Positions 10,991 to 22,211 of a DNA stretch of 64,000 bases are shown piece after piece (within the stretch, counting starts at the first letter, position 1; each line of letters starts with the position of its first letter). The notes under the pieces are model-generated. The model was not told the DNA's origin. It worked only from the letters and a program-made list of their open reading frames with translations, and did no database searches. The translations under genes were made by a program, and so were the position numbers. This DNA comes from Caprimulgus europaeus (lineage: Eukaryota; Chordata; Aves; Caprimulgiformes; Caprimulgidae), in assembly GCA_907165065.1 (NCBI GenBank), contig OU015541.1:1178001-1242000 (forward strand), read 5' to 3'.

Positions 10991-11023
10991 TAAATAAATA
11001 ATAGTAATAAATTAAATAAATAG
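10991..11023 (-). promoter_or_regulatory. SCRT2: second AU-rich element, SCRT2 3'UTR
   Basis: Minus strand reads CTATTTATTTAATTTATT followed by ATTATTTATTTAG, with overlapping AUUUA motifs. It is about 430 nt past the stop codon. Confidence 0.45.
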
Positions 11024-11293
11024 AGGTGAGAGTCACGAGCTGGGGGAGGAAAGTCTCTCCTGGGTCTGGAAGGGGTCCCCGGGTGAGTCCCCCGCAGAGA
11101 GACCTGCCTGGCTGCGGGGGGATCGGGGACCTGCGGGCAAGGAACCGGGTCCTGCTGTGGACCCGGCTGGATCCGGCCCTTCCCAGGGAGCGCTGGGCAC
11201 CCTCCTCCCAGGTGGGGAGGGAAACTGTGGGGATGTGTCCCCAGCCACAGCACAGCCACAAACCAGCCGGCTGCAGCTGCAGGAGTGCTGGAG

Positions 11294-11422
11294 TGGGGAC
11301 TGGGATGGGAATGGGAATAGGGATGGGGATGGGAATGGGAATAGGGATGGGGATGGGGACAGGGATGGGGATGGGAATGAGAACAGGAATGGGAATGGGC
11401 AAGGGGATGGGGCTGGGGACAG
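11294..11422. repeat. GGGAAT/GGGGAT hexamer-type repeat
   Basis: Units gggaat, ggggat and agggat alternate for about 130 bp, ending some 30 bp from the SCRT2 stop codon. In the SCRT2 transcript it is C-rich (CCCATT/CCCATCC). Confidence 0.85.
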
Positions 11423-11453
11423 GGATGGGGATGTGCCGCAGGGGACAGGGGGG

Positions 11454-12163
11454 CTAATTCCCTATTGCACAGCTGTGTTCGGAGCCCTTGAAGCAGGCGG
11501 ACTCGTAGTGCTTGTTGAGGTACGACTTGAGGGCGAAGGTCTTCTCGCACTGCTTGCACTTGTAGTGCTTGAAGGCGGAGTGGGTCTGCATGTGGGCGCG
11601 CAGGTTGGAGCGGTCGGCGAAGGCTTTTCCGCAGTGGGAGCAGCCGAAGGGTTTCTCCCCGGTGTGCGAGCGCATGTGGCCCTGCAGCAGCCAGGGCCGG
11701 CTGAAGGCTTTGCCGCACACGTCGCACTTGTGCTTGAGGTTGTGGGTGAGGACGTGCATGGCCAGGGCGGGCATGGAGACGTAAGCCTTGCCGCACGTGG
11801 GGCATTTCCTCGCCATCTTGCTGTCCAGGCTGCGGTGGGTCTGCTTGTGCCGGCTGAGGTTGGAGGAGGTGGCGTAGGTCTTGCCGCACTCGGGGCAGGA
11901 GTGACGGTGGCTGCCGCGGCGTTGGCTCTCGCTGCGCCGACGCGAACGCCCGTCCGTGATGAAGAAGGCGTCCATGGAGTAGCTGTCCGTCACCGCCGCC
12001 TCCCCGTTGAAGTAGCGGGCGGAGAAGCTGGACTGGGGGCTCTCGGGGTCGCTGTACTCCTCATGGCCGGGCGCGTAGGCTGGGTCCACAGGCGGTGGTG
12101 GCGGCAGCCCCTGCTTCTTGTCGGTGTCGTAGCCGGCTGGTGCCAGGCAGTGCTGGAGGTACC
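11454..12163 (-). CDS. SCRT2: SCRT2 coding exon 2 (zinc fingers)
   Basis: The acceptor is CCCTGCAG|GGTACC. The exon reads GYLQHCLAPAGYDTDKK, then a Pro run, the Scratch signature and five C2H2-type fingers. It ends CAIGN with TAG at 11456-11454. Confidence 0.96.
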
Positions 12164-14418
12164 CTGCAGGGACGACACAGCAGGGTCACTATCCCTCCAG
12201 GCCAGCCCCACTGGAGACAGGGGAAAACCACGAGGCAAAAATGCCCATTGGGGGTGCAGACCTGGGGCTGTCCCCTCTACACCAGGCCCTGATCCTGCTC
12301 AGCCCCAGGGGCTGCCCCTGAGCGCTGGAGCCTCATCACACAGGGGCTGAGTCCTGGCTCCTGCCCACATCTGCTGGCAGGATGGGTCCCATCCTGCTGC
12401 CCCGGCTGTGGGCAGCCCCCGGGGGCCATCAGCCGCCCGACAGCTGTCAGTGCCCAGAGCCTCATTGTTCACCGGGGCGGGCGCCGGTAATGAGCTCTGC
12501 TCCGTCCACCTTCAGAACCCCGGGGCAACCGGGGCGAGGGGGAAGGGGTGAGTACAGAAGGGGCTGGGAACAGCCCCCTGTCCCCCTGTCCCCCATAGCA
12601 GCTGTTCCCCAGGGATGGGGCAGCACTTGGAGGCTAGCAGCACCTGGGCCCTGGGGTCCTCATCAAGGAGAGGGACCCACAGCCTCCCAGACACAGAGCA
12701 GGGCTTGGGTGATGCTCCCATACTGTCACCCTTGTGTGACATTGTCACAGGTCAGCTCACAGCCTGGCAATGGGTAAGAGACCCCTGATCTGTCGCGCTG
12801 CATGGGCATCCCCGTACCTTGGTGCTGACACACGAAGGTCACTGCGGGAGGAGCAGCACAGCCCTCTCTGCTGGGCTAGTGGCCAGTGACCCTGTGGGAC
12901 ACGCTGCCACCCCGCGTCCCCTAAACTGGTCTCGGTGGTCTCCTGCCTCGTGCACACTGTCCCTTGCCAGACACTTCAAAGGACACATCCCTGCTGGTGG
13001 TGACAGCGGGGGCTGTTGGGGTTCTGGGGTCGGTGCATGGCCAGGCTCACCCACGCGTGCCTGTGGGTACCGTAGACACCCACCGAGCATCCCCTAAATC
13101 CAGACCCCTCCTGCCCATGGGACCCCTGCCCCCCTGCCCTTTGTCCCATGGGAGGCCGGGGGGTGCCTGCTGTGGGGAGGGGGGCTGTGTGGCAGGGCCA
13201 GAGCAGGGCCCCCCCCGTCCCCCCGCACTGTGCTGACAGCGCGGTGGCTCGGGCTGTGCAGAAAGCGCTCGGCTCAGCAATTTCTGCCGCTGCCTCCGAG
13301 CATGCAGCAAGGTTATTTCCAGGAGAGCAGCGTCGGCAGCTTCTGCCCAGCTGCAGCACATCCCTCCCCCACCGGCTCTTGGCTCCTGATGGAGATGGGG
13401 GGCAGAAGACAAGGACCTCCCCCCACCTCCCCCGGGCCTGGCACCCCTGTCCCCGCAGGGAAAGCCCACCACAGCCTGGGGAGCAGCGAGCAGGGGAGGG
13501 TCAAGCAACTCTCGGGCAGTTTTGGCTTGTGCGTGGCTGGATCAGGCCCTTCCCCGCACCCAGAGCAGACAGGATGCCCCCCAGCCCGCAGCCCGGGACG
13601 GAACCCCCCGGTCCCCTCTTCCAGGGCAGCTCCCTGGGCCGCCCCGTCAGGGGTCTCCACCGACTCCCAGAGCCCACCCTGGTGTCCCCTGGCAGGACGG
13701 GGCTCCGGGGATCCCGGCCACCCCCTGCTCAGCCCTTTGCCCCTCTGCCGGTGTTGTGGGGAGGGGCTTGCACCCCCCGCACCTGCTCCCGTGCCCCGGG
13801 GAGGCGAAAGCCCCCCCGCCACCGGAGGGGGTGGCTCAGGACCCCGCTGCGAACAATGAAACCCGCCGGCACGGCGAGGCTCGCGCTGTCCCCGCCGCCC
13901 CCCCGCCTGCCCCCGCAGCCCGGCTGCTTCGTGCCCCCCCACCCCAAAACTTGCCGTGGGAAGGAGCCCACCGCACTGTACCCCAGGCGTGGGGGCAGCA
14001 GGTCTGGCTGGGGCAGCGTGGGCTGCCCACGAGGGCTGTCGCTGTCACGCAGGGTATGTTTCCCCAAAGACCAAGTTCAGCGGGGGCCGGTGGCCCCGGA
14101 GCGGGGGACAAGGAGAGGAGGGACAAGGAGAGGAGGGGGTGCTCCCCGCTGCACCCCCAGTACGACACCCGGCTGCGCGACACAACGCGGAAGACCCCCG
14201 CCTCGTCCTGCCCCGCATCCCCCCCCCCGCCGGGCTCCCCCGCACACAATAGCATCGAGGGGGTCCCCCCCAGAGCCCCCCGCCCCGCACTCACCATCGC
14301 CGGCGGCGGGGCCGGGCAGAGCGTAGGGGGGGTCCAGGGGGGCGTAGGGGGGTGCGGGGGCCCCGGCGGCCGGGAAAGCCTCCGCCTTCAGCTTCTTCAC
14401 CAGGAAGGAGCGGGGCAT
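11454..14418 (-). CDS. SCRT2: SCRT2, scratch family transcriptional repressor 2
   Basis: Nuclear SNAIL-superfamily C2H2 repressor of neural precursors that binds E-boxes of the CAGGTG type. Exon 1 is 14418-14295, exon 2 is 12163-11454, and a 2.1-kb intron at phase 1 separates them. The product is 277 aa. The SNAG repressor motif MPRSFLVKK is at residues 1-9. The Scratch-family signature EYSDPESPQSSFSARYF and TDSYSMDAFFITDGRSRRR precedes five zinc fingers at about residues 129-265. The last finger ends NKHYESAC (C2HC type). Human SCRT2 has about 307 aa, with a Gly/Ala linker before finger 1; here it is only about a dozen charged residues. The N-terminus MPRSFLVKKLKAEAF and the gene order favour SCRT2 over SCRT1. 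The promoter is in a strong CpG island with GC boxes. Confidence 0.96.
14295..14418 (-). CDS. SCRT2: SCRT2 coding exon 1 (SNAG domain)
   Basis: The ATG at 14418 begins MPRSFLVKKLKAEAF. The donor is GATG|GTGAGT, phase 1. It encodes 41 residues plus one base. Confidence 0.95.
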
Positions 14419-14490
14419 GGCGGGGCCGGGCCGGCGACCTCAGCGCTGGACAGCTCCGGTACCGGCACCGCAACCGGCCCCGGCACCGGC

Positions 14491-14509
14491 CCCCGCCCCG
14501 CCCCGCCCC
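14491..14509 (-). promoter_or_regulatory. SCRT2: GC-box cluster at SCRT2 promoter
   Basis: Overlapping GGGGCGGGGC elements (SP1/KLF type) on the minus strand lie about 75-90 bp upstream of the ATG, inside a CpG island of about 1.5 kb. No TATA box is seen. Confidence 0.5.
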
Positions 14510-14571
14510 GGCCCCGGCGCTCCGGTCCCGGCTGTGCGGGCGGCGAGGAGCGGGGAGCCGAGTGCGAGGGG

Positions 14572-14660
14572 CGGGCAGGCGGCGAGGAGGAGGAGGAGAG
14601 GGAGGAGGAGGAGGAGGAGGGGGAGGAGGAGGAGGAGGAGAAGGGGGAGGAAGGCAGGCG
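14572..14660. repeat. GGA/GAG polypurine tract
   Basis: About 90 bp of almost uninterrupted gga, gag and ggg triplets on plus (polypyrimidine on the SCRT2 strand), directly upstream of the SCRT2 promoter. Mirror-like purine tracts of this kind can form H-DNA. Confidence 0.85.
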
Positions 14661-14919
14661 AATGGGGGGGAGGGGGCCGCTCCACCCGGCCGCACCCGGA
14701 GCCCCCCCGGACCCCCCCGAGCTGCCGGCAGCGCCGGGTGCCCCGGGCATCACGGCAGTGCGGGGTCCCCGATCCCCCCCCGCAACGGCCACGGACAATG
14801 GGGACACGCAGGGACCGGAGGGGGGGGATGGAGGGGGGGCCGCTGCCTCCCACTGTCTTTGTCTGCCTGCCGCCAGCCCCCAGGGCCTGTGAAGAACGGG
14901 GCTGCGGGGCGGGGGTCCC

Positions 14920-15260
14920 CATCCCTGTTCCTGTCCCCATCCCTGTCCCCTGTCCCTTGTCTCCATCCCTGTCTCGTGTCCCTGTTGGTTTCTTGCCCCT
15001 TTCTCCTGTCCCTGCCCTTGTTCCCTGTTCCTTGTCCCCATTCCTGTCCCTCTTCCCTGTCCTCATCTCTGTCCCTTGTCCCTTTTCACTGACCCCTTTC
15101 CCTTGTACTCTCTTCCCATCCCTGTCCCCTCTTCCCTGCCCTCATCTCTGTCCCACCTCTGTCCTGTCCCCATCCCTTCCTTCTCTCCCTTTCCCCTTCC
15201 CCATCCTCTTCCCTCTCCCTTTTCCCACCTTCTCTCCCTTTCCCATCTCCCTGTCCCCAG
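14920..15260. repeat. CCCTGTCCC pyrimidine-rich degenerate repeat
   Basis: Units of 9-20 bp built on ccctgtcccc, ccatccctg and cccttccc run for about 340 bp. They give long Ser/Pro/Leu frames that are not genes. Confidence 0.8.
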
Positions 15261-15829
15261 AGAAGCACCGTGACCTTCGCAGCCCACAACAATAGCGGAG
15301 CTCGTGGCGGTGCATTGTTCCCTGCCAGAGCCCCCACTCCCCGCTTCCCCTCCCCACGCTCCGCTGCCGCCTGCCCTGGAGCAGGATGAGGCCCCGGTGC
15401 TGTGGGGCTGGCTCTCCCTGGGGTTATGCTGGCTGGGGACTGGCGAGTGACACCAGGACCTGGCTGGCAGCAGGCCCTTCTGTCCCCAAGCCCTGTGCTA
15501 TGCTGAGAGCATTGCAGCACTTAATTAAGGACAGGCTCTCATCTGTCACCGCAGGCAGAGCGCTGGCACAGCTGGCACAGGGCAGCGCTGGGCACCCCTG
15601 GCCTTGGGAGGCACCAGCCCCTTTGACTGGGCACGTGGCACTGGGGCTGGGGGCCCAAAGCAGCATCCCCATGGCCAGTACCCTGGGTCTGCAGGTCACA
15701 GCCTTGTCTGCTCCTTCAGCTGTGCAGGGAGCCAGAGCTGGAGCCATCGCTGTGTCACATCGGGCTAGTGTGCCCCTGCTCAATGCTTTGTGTGGCACCC
15801 CATTACCCAGGGCACCCCATAGCTGATAG

Positions 15830-16075
15830 CATCCCACATCACACAGCATCCCACAGTCCTGGGTACCACATAGCCCACAACATCCCACAGCATCCCACAT
15901 CCCACAGCCTAAGGGATCCCACAGCATCCCATAGCATCCCACTGCATTCCACGGCCCTGGGTACCACATAGCCCACAGCATCCCACAGGATCTCACAACC
16001 CACAGCACCCTAAACCCCAGGACATCCCACTCCCCACAGCACCCCACAGCCCAGGGCACCCCACAGCCCACCCCA
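15830..16075. repeat. acagcatccca degenerate tandem repeat
   Basis: Units cacagcatccca, ccacatagccc and gcaccccacagccc of about 11-14 bp are repeated with drift for about 245 bp. Confidence 0.75.
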
Positions 16076-16430
16076 GGCCTGTTCCCATGTCTGGGGGTCC
16101 CGCAACTGCTCCCCACATGGGCTGGGGTCTCGCCTCCCCCCTCCCGCAGTCCTCGGCCAGAGCCCGCAGGCAGCGACACGAGTCCCATCTGTCCCCACAG
16201 CGCAGCCCTGACGTCAGGGCTCTGCCAAGTTCAAGGTCACCTCTCCCGTAGGGCCGTGGCCCTGGGGAGGACGTCGCTGCTGGGCTGCTCCCGGCGTCCC
16301 CCCACCACACACCGGGCTCCCGGCCTCGGCTCCCTGATTTATCCGCCCAGGCGTGTGCCGTTCCTCTCCTTGAAGGCACGTTTGCAGGACGGGCGATTAC
16401 TTACGCCCTAGTTGGGCCAGGCCTGCCTGC

Positions 16431-16473
16431 CCGCTGCCCGCCCGCTGCCCGCCCGCTGCCCGCCCGCTGCCCG
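16431..16473. repeat. 11-bp minisatellite (ccgctgcccgc)4
   Basis: About four tandem copies of ccgctgcccgc at the edge of an AT-rich candidate regulatory island. Confidence 0.9.
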
Positions 16474-16479
16474 GGGATT

Positions 16480-16820
16480 TGGTCTCTCTCCAGGCTGTGG
16501 TGTAATAAGGGAGGTAATTAAGTGTAAAAGACAGGAGGAGGGAGGGCTGGGAGAGGGGGAATAGGAACCCGGCTCCTTTCAGAAGCAGGGGACTGAGATA
16601 ATGTATGTTAATAACCTGCAATCAGTCCTGCCGAGCTGGGCTAATATTGCTGACTGCGGCGGCTGGGCCCCCCCAAACCTGCCCCCACCGCCGTGGGGAG
16701 GGAGGGCTGGGAGCTCCAGAAGAAAGGCTCAGCCTGTCTCCTCCACCGCGGCCTGAATCCCTGCCTTCCGAGCAGCTGTATGGAAATAATTCCCATTGGA
16801 AGCAATTGTTTCCCCGGCAA
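16480..16820. promoter_or_regulatory. candidate conserved non-coding element
   Basis: Complex, non-repetitive AT-rich sequence in a GC-rich setting. It includes gaggtaattaagtgtaaaag (16512-16531), an aataacctgcaatc block near 16611, and attggaagcaattgtttcc near 16795, with homeodomain-like and SOX-like cores. It lies between SCRT2 and SLC52A3. Conservation cannot be tested here. Confidence 0.35.
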
Positions 16821-17894
16821 GAGGGAGGGGGCAGCGGGTGTCCGGTGAGCGAGGGTCTCCGGGGTCTCCCAAGGGCAGGGGCATCCCCTTGGGGTGCAGG
16901 GGGAGCAGGGCTGGGTCTGCACTTCAGCTCCACGCAAGGGCCATGGGACGCATCCTGCTCCCGGGATGGGGGACAAGCCACCCCTGGTGTCCCCACACCT
17001 CCCACCAGACCTCAGCCCCCTGCTCCTGCCCCTCATCCCCCTTGGGGCCGGATCCTGGGTGTGTGGTGCTGTGGGGTCAGCCAGGAGATGCCGGGGGGAT
17101 GCTGGATACCGGAGAGCCCGCTGCTCTCACTCCTGCCCTCTCTGCTGCCTCGGCGGGACCCCCAGCTCAGGGGGCTACTGGCCATTAGCTATTCCAGCCA
17201 CATCCTTCCCGGCCGCAGCCGGAGCCCCGAAGTGGCTCCAATCGGCGGCTCCGAGGCACGGCGCCAGGCTCGGGGAGCAGATTGCCAGACAAAGGGCTGG
17301 GGACAAAGGCCCGGCTGCCTCGTGCCCCGGGGAAGGGGCGCAGGCGCGTGGGTGTTGGCCTGGCCCGGGGGCTGCCACTGTCCCCCGACCCCCCATGCCC
17401 ACCCGGGCTCAACCCTGACTGGCAGAGCCAGGGCACAGTTGTGTACCAGGTGGCACAGCTCTGGCACTGGTCCTGTGCCACCCCTGTGACCGGCACTGTG
17501 CCTGGCCCTGTGCCTGGCCCGTCTCGGGGTGCAGTGGGGCTGGGATGGGGTGCAGTGGGGCACAGGGCTATGGGGAGAGAGCAGAAAGCGTGGATGGGGC
17601 CACAGCAGAGGATGGCACCGGCACGGGCCCTCACTGCCCGCTGGCACGGGGGGTACACGGGGGGGCAGCAGGACTCCAAGGGCTGAGCAAACACCTTCTA
17701 TTACTTTGAATGCGACGGTGACATCCTGTGCCCAGGCTGGGGACAAAGCTGCTCCCACCTGGGGACCCAGCAGAACCCAGCAAGATGTGCCCGCAGCTAC
17801 CCCGGTCCCAGCGCTGCTGCCCGGCCCCCCACGTCCTCGCTGGTTTTGGGGGTGCGCGGTGGCGGTAGGGGCTCTCCAGGGGTGCCCGTCCCGC

Positions 17895-18107
17895 TCACGC
17901 CGGGCACTGCAGGCTGCAGTAGTCAGCAGATTTGAAGAAGCCGTAGATGTTGACGAGGGGGAACATGAGCAGGGCCCCGAGGAGGGAGCCCAGCTGCTCG
18001 GCTGCCCCGTACCACACCAGCGCGCTGTGGCTGCGGCTCCGCAGGATCACCCCGGCCATCACCTTCACGTAGGAGAGCGTCCCGGTGAAGAGCACCCAGG
18101 AGAGGAC
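17895..18107 (-). CDS. SLC52A3: SLC52A3 coding exon 3
   Basis: The acceptor is CCACCAG|GTCCTC. The exon encodes [20 protein letters not shown] and [20 protein letters not shown], and ends CSLQCPA with TGA at 17897-17895. Confidence 0.96.
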   Translation of the reverse strand, partial: VLSWVLFTGTLSYVKVMAGVILRSRSHSALVWYGAAEQLGSLLGALLMFPLVNIYGFFKSADYCSLQCPA

Positions 18108-19641
18108 CTGGTGGCACAGAGTGGGGAGAGCAGTCAGCAGGGCTGGGGGGTTCCCCACCATGGGGATGGGGGACATTGTGGTGAGGCTGGAGCCAGGGTT
18201 GGCCCCAGAGACCTCCCCAGTGACTTACGATGGTGGCGTCACCCCACTGGGACTGCTGGAGCAGCGGGCAGGGACTCATCACCGCGATGGCCATGTTGTA
18301 GGCACCAAAGCCCATCCCTGCCATGGTGAGGGTGCCCAGCAAGGCCAGGGACCTGCAAGGGACATGCGAGTGACACCGGGAAACACTGCCAGCCCATCCC
18401 TAGTGAGGGGCACAGACCCATGGCACAGGCTGACTGGCTCCATGCTGGCTCCATCCTCCTTCTTGGGGTCTCTGCTGCCAGCGCACAAGCACCCCACAGA
18501 CCCTCTCCCACCCAGTGCCTCCTCCCCAGCCCCCACTGGAAAGTGGGGGCTGTTCTTGGGGCAGAAACCCCTGTGACACACCCTGCTGTGGCCCTCAGTG
18601 CCCCGCTACCCACCTGCCAGGCAGGACCATGGCCACGACACAGGCCAGAGGGTTGGCCATGGAGCTGAGCGTGGCCGCCAGGTGGTAGGCGGTGTTGCCG
18701 TAGGGCAGGCAGGAGTAGGACTGCACGGACGGCAGGACCCCGTTCGTCAGAGCGCTCACCCAAGCGATGAGGAGGTAGATGAAGGTGAGCTTGGCCAGGG
18801 GGTAGGAGACCTTCTCCGGCAGGATGTCCCTGGGTCTCCTGGCATCCTTTGGACATGGACAGTCTCCGCTCAGCCGCGAGCCATCTCCCTCATTGGGGAT
18901 CTGGTCAAACGAGCTCAGGATGATGTTGCTGGGAACCAGCTGCTGCTGGGAGAGCTCCCATACCTTGGGCTGCCTGGCGAGGAAGAAGAAGGCCAGCAAG
19001 CAGGCCAGCATCATTAGAGTCATCAGAAGGAAGAAGAAGAGGGTGGAGAAGTTGGCTGGTAGGTAGTGGGTCTCCAGCTGGAAGATGGTGCTCTCCACGG
19101 TCTCATTGTCAGTGGTGATGTTGACCACATGGGTGATGTTGGCACAGCTGGAGATGCCAGAGCCCTGGCCCAGGGCGATAAGAGCAGGGATCAGCCCGCT
19201 GAGCCCTTCACCGATGAAGAAGGTGGTCAGGTACTGGGGCTGGAGCTGCATCATGAAGGGCAGGAAGGTGACGGAGGAGGTGCAGTCCACCAGGGCCAGG
19301 AAGAAGGTGAGGATCAGGAAGGCAGTGCTGTGGGGTCTCCCAGCGATGGGGGATGTGTAGCTCCAGAGGAAGGCCAGGAGCAAGCAGGCCACGACACCCA
19401 CAGACACGACCACGTAGATAACAGCCACCTCCTTCAGCAAGCCAGGCCGAAAGCGGTGCATGAGGGTGACGAAGAGCGGCCCCACGTTGGCCATCTGGAT
19501 GATGATGGTGATGTAGGAGGGCAGGTCCCACTGCTCCGGCAGCACCGTCACCAGCAGTGGCAGCTCAACCCACAGCCCATTGATGGCCACCCAGGAGCCC
19601 GTCCCAAAGACACAGGCGAGGAGATGGGTGAGCAGCGCCAT
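17895..19641 (-). CDS. SLC52A3: SLC52A3, riboflavin transporter 3 (RFVT3)
   Basis: Plasma-membrane riboflavin transporter, chiefly intestinal and epithelial, supplying FMN/FAD synthesis. Three coding exons, 19641-18614, 18352-18229 and 18107-17895, give 454 aa. Introns of 261 and 121 bp are at phases 2 and 0. Eleven hydrophobic segments are apparent. Family signatures are [16 protein letters not shown] near the N-terminus, [62 protein letters not shown] (read in two parts) and a terminal DYCSLQCPA. Sequons NIT and NFS lie in the extracellular loop after TM5. Length and loops fit human SLC52A3 (469 aa), and gene order supports A3 over A2. A likely acceptor CCCCGCAG|CGCGG at 19685 suggests a non-coding first exon further upstream, in the CpG-rich 20.2-20.8 kb region. 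Confidence 0.95.
18229..18352 (-). CDS. SLC52A3: SLC52A3 coding exon 2
   Basis: The acceptor is CCTTGCAG|GTCCCTG. It encodes [19 protein letters not shown] and [19 protein letters not shown]. The donor is ATC|GTAAGT, phase 0. Confidence 0.95.
18614..19641 (-). CDS. SLC52A3: SLC52A3 coding exon 1
   Basis: Starts [20 protein letters not shown] and ends CTGCCTGGCAG|GTGGGT (phase 2). It encodes 342 residues, TM1 to about TM8, including the long cytoplasmic loop. Confidence 0.96.
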
Positions 19642-19784
19642 GGCTCAGGGCTGGGCGCCCGGGCCTGGGGGTGACGCTGCCGCGCTGCGGGGAGAGACTT
19701 CAGTTAGTGGTGGGGTGAGACGTGACCCCCCTGGACCGCGACACTGGCCTCCCGTGACTGCTGCCTGCGTTACCCCTCTGGCAG

Positions 19785-19925
19785 GCAGGTGGGCAGGCAG
19801 GTGGGTAAGTGGGCAGGAAAGTGGGCAAGTGGGTAGGCAGGAAGGTGGGCAGGTGGGTGGGCAGGTAGGCAGGAAGGTGGGCAGGAAGTTGAGCAGGTGG
19901 GCAGGCAGGTGAGCAAGTGGGCAAA
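19785..19925. repeat. ggcaggtgggcaagt minisatellite
   Basis: Degenerate units of 8-15 bp (gtgggcag, gcaggaag, gtgggtaa) run for about 140 bp, about 140 bp upstream of the SLC52A3 start codon. Confidence 0.85.
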
Positions 19926-20149
19926 GCGGCTCCTCTCCCCCATGCCACAGGGGTGTGGGTCTCACAGAGCAGCATGGCAACCCCACACCCTGACCCCATT
20001 TGCCCCCCACAAGCAATGACTCTGCACCCACCTGCCCTGGGTGTGGCACCCGCTGCCTCCAGCTGAGCCCTGTCCCGGAGGGTTGGGGCTCGGTGCTGAG
20101 CTGAGATGGGACCCAGCAGCACATTGAACCTGCCCCAGCTCATGGTGCA

Positions 20150-20208
20150 CCACGGCACAGCCTGCCACGGCACAGCCTGGCACGGCACGGCCTGGCACGG
20201 GGTGAAGA
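20150..20208. repeat. ggcacggcacagcct pentamer-based repeat
   Basis: Repeats of ggcac and agcct over about 55 bp. The same GGCAC pentamer recurs at 29.08 and 32.63 kb. Confidence 0.8.
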
Positions 20209-22211
20209 TGGCTCTCACCTGGGGGCCGAGAGGCCTGGGCAGCAGCTCTGCGGGGAACGGAAGCCTCGTCCCGGGGCAGGACACAGCAGCGCGATCCCGG
20301 CAGGTTCCGGCAGCCGCGGGGAGAAGGGCCCCGGCAGCCCCACCTGCAAACCAGCCTCGGCTCATACCGGCCGGCTGAGTCAGCCGGGATCCGGCCACAT
20401 CCCCTGCCCACCCCGGGGAACCGGTTCCCATCCCGCTCCCGGGCAGGGGGACCCCCATGTCCCCACGTCCCCGTGTCCCCACAGTCCAGCAGAGCCCAAC
20501 TCCAGCCCTCGGCCGCGGCGGAGGAAACCCAAGGGCTGCGGGAGCGGCGCCTGGCGGGTTCCTCCACCCCCCCCGTGGCCGTTGCCCTGCGGGAAGGTGT
20601 CGCGGGCTCCGGTACGGAGCGGAGCGGAGCGGGAGGAAGGGGGAAGGCGGGCTCCGGTCTGGCGGGTCCCTGGCGATCTCCCCACGGGAACTCACTGTGC
20701 TTGGGGAACCGGCAGCCGCACGCGGGCGGGAGCGAGTCCCGGCTGCCGGGGTGGTGACGTGCGGCAGATGCGTCATCACCTCCGGATGCAGATGGGTGAC
20801 GGCGGCCTGGCCGCCTTCTGCTCCGCGGTCCGGTCCCCCTGGTCACGGGGTGACCGGGGGGACCCCGTGTCCTCCTGCCACCTGCTCAGCAGTGATGTCC
20901 CAGGGTGACTGTTGTGGGTGGGGAGTTCTCGGTGGGTCCCCAAGGGGGGACACATGAGCTGCGGGGTTGGTTGGCTGCCAGCACGGGGTGTGATGGGATA
21001 AAAGTGTTGAGAAGGTGTAAGGAAAAGCACTGCAGTCCCTGGGGGGTGACACGGGGGTCGTGCTCCCCAGGGGACCCTCGCGGCCAGAAGGACCAGCTCC
21101 AGTCACAGCTGCCCCCCCCACTCTCCCCCCCACTGTGGCACAGGGCAGGGGCTGGGGCTGGTGTCAACCTGGGCACAGGGGCACGGCCAGATGGGACAGG
21201 AGCTCAGGACCCCCCTGCTCCTGCCTCCCGTCCTGGTGGGTCTCCATTTTTTGCCAGCACAGCCCCTGTCCCCCCCTCCCCACCACTGAGCCCCACTTGT
21301 CCCACACAGCCTGACCCCCCCTGGTCCTTTCAGCTCCAAATTCTGGTGGCTAAAGACCAACGGTGCCACCCCCAACTCCTGGCCACCTTCCTGCCAGCCC
21401 AGCCCCTGCCCTGCCCCAGGGACCCCCTCTGTCCCCACGGGTGCCAGGGACAGCCCCATGCCCGCTGCGTGCCCGGCGTGGCACTGGGTGCTCACCACGG
21501 CGTTGCCACTGGTGCAGCCCAGCTTGGCCCAGTGCCGGTGATTGTTCTCGGTGGTGCCCTGGACTTTGTACCTGTCCCTGGCTGAACTGCATCCCACCTA
21601 TCTCAGGCTGCTTCTCGCGGGTGTGAATGTCACCTGGTGACAGTGTGTCCCCCCACTGGGGATCTGTGCAAGGACAGGGGCAGGGATGGGGCTCTCGGGG
21701 ACCCCCGAATGTGGCTGCAGGGTGGCTGTCCCAGCTTGGGTGCACTACCAGGACGGGCACCCCTGACCCTGTGTCCAGAGAGATGGGACCAGGGGATCAG
21801 CTGAGCCATGAGCAACCTGTACCAGCCAGGAGGTGACACAGGTGAGGGGACAGAAGTCAGGTCACCGCCAGCAGCACAACCCCCCCATTCCATCCCAGCA
21901 CCCACCACCCCAGGGACACCTCGCAGCAGCTCTTCCCCCAGCACCCACCGGGTGTCGCTGGGAGAGCGGGCTGCAGCCCTGCAAAACCTGGGGCTGCCAG
22001 CTGCAGTGCCCTGCCTGCCTGTCCTCTGTCCTTCTGAGGGGGCTGCCACCACCCCTGCACCCTGCCCTGCTCCTGGCTCCATCCCTGCCCCAACTGCAGG
22101 GCAGCTGGGGTCATCGGTGCAGTGGGGACAAGGGTGTCCCTGTGCCCCTGGGGCTGCAGGGACGGTGCTGGCATGGCTGGGTGCCCGCGGTGGGGGCATG
22201 GTTTGAGGTGC

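Larger units (their letters stand above)
15261..17894. other. intergenic SCRT2-SLC52A3, with AT-rich islands
   Basis: No exon is recognised. It has a degenerate acagcatccca repeat (15830-16075), an 11-bp minisatellite (16431-16473) and two AT-rich low-repeat islands (16480-16640, 16755-16820). The islands contain taattaag, aataattccc and caattgtttccc motifs and look like candidate enhancers. SLC52A3 3'UTR sequence probably occupies the right end; no AATAAA was found for it. AATAGA at about 17697 on the minus strand is only a weak variant. Confidence 0.45.

Noticed and set aside
13522-14892. 456-codon open frame on the plus strand with Glu-rich stretch
   Set aside because: It is antisense to SCRT2 exon 1 and crosses the GGA repeat; composition-driven.
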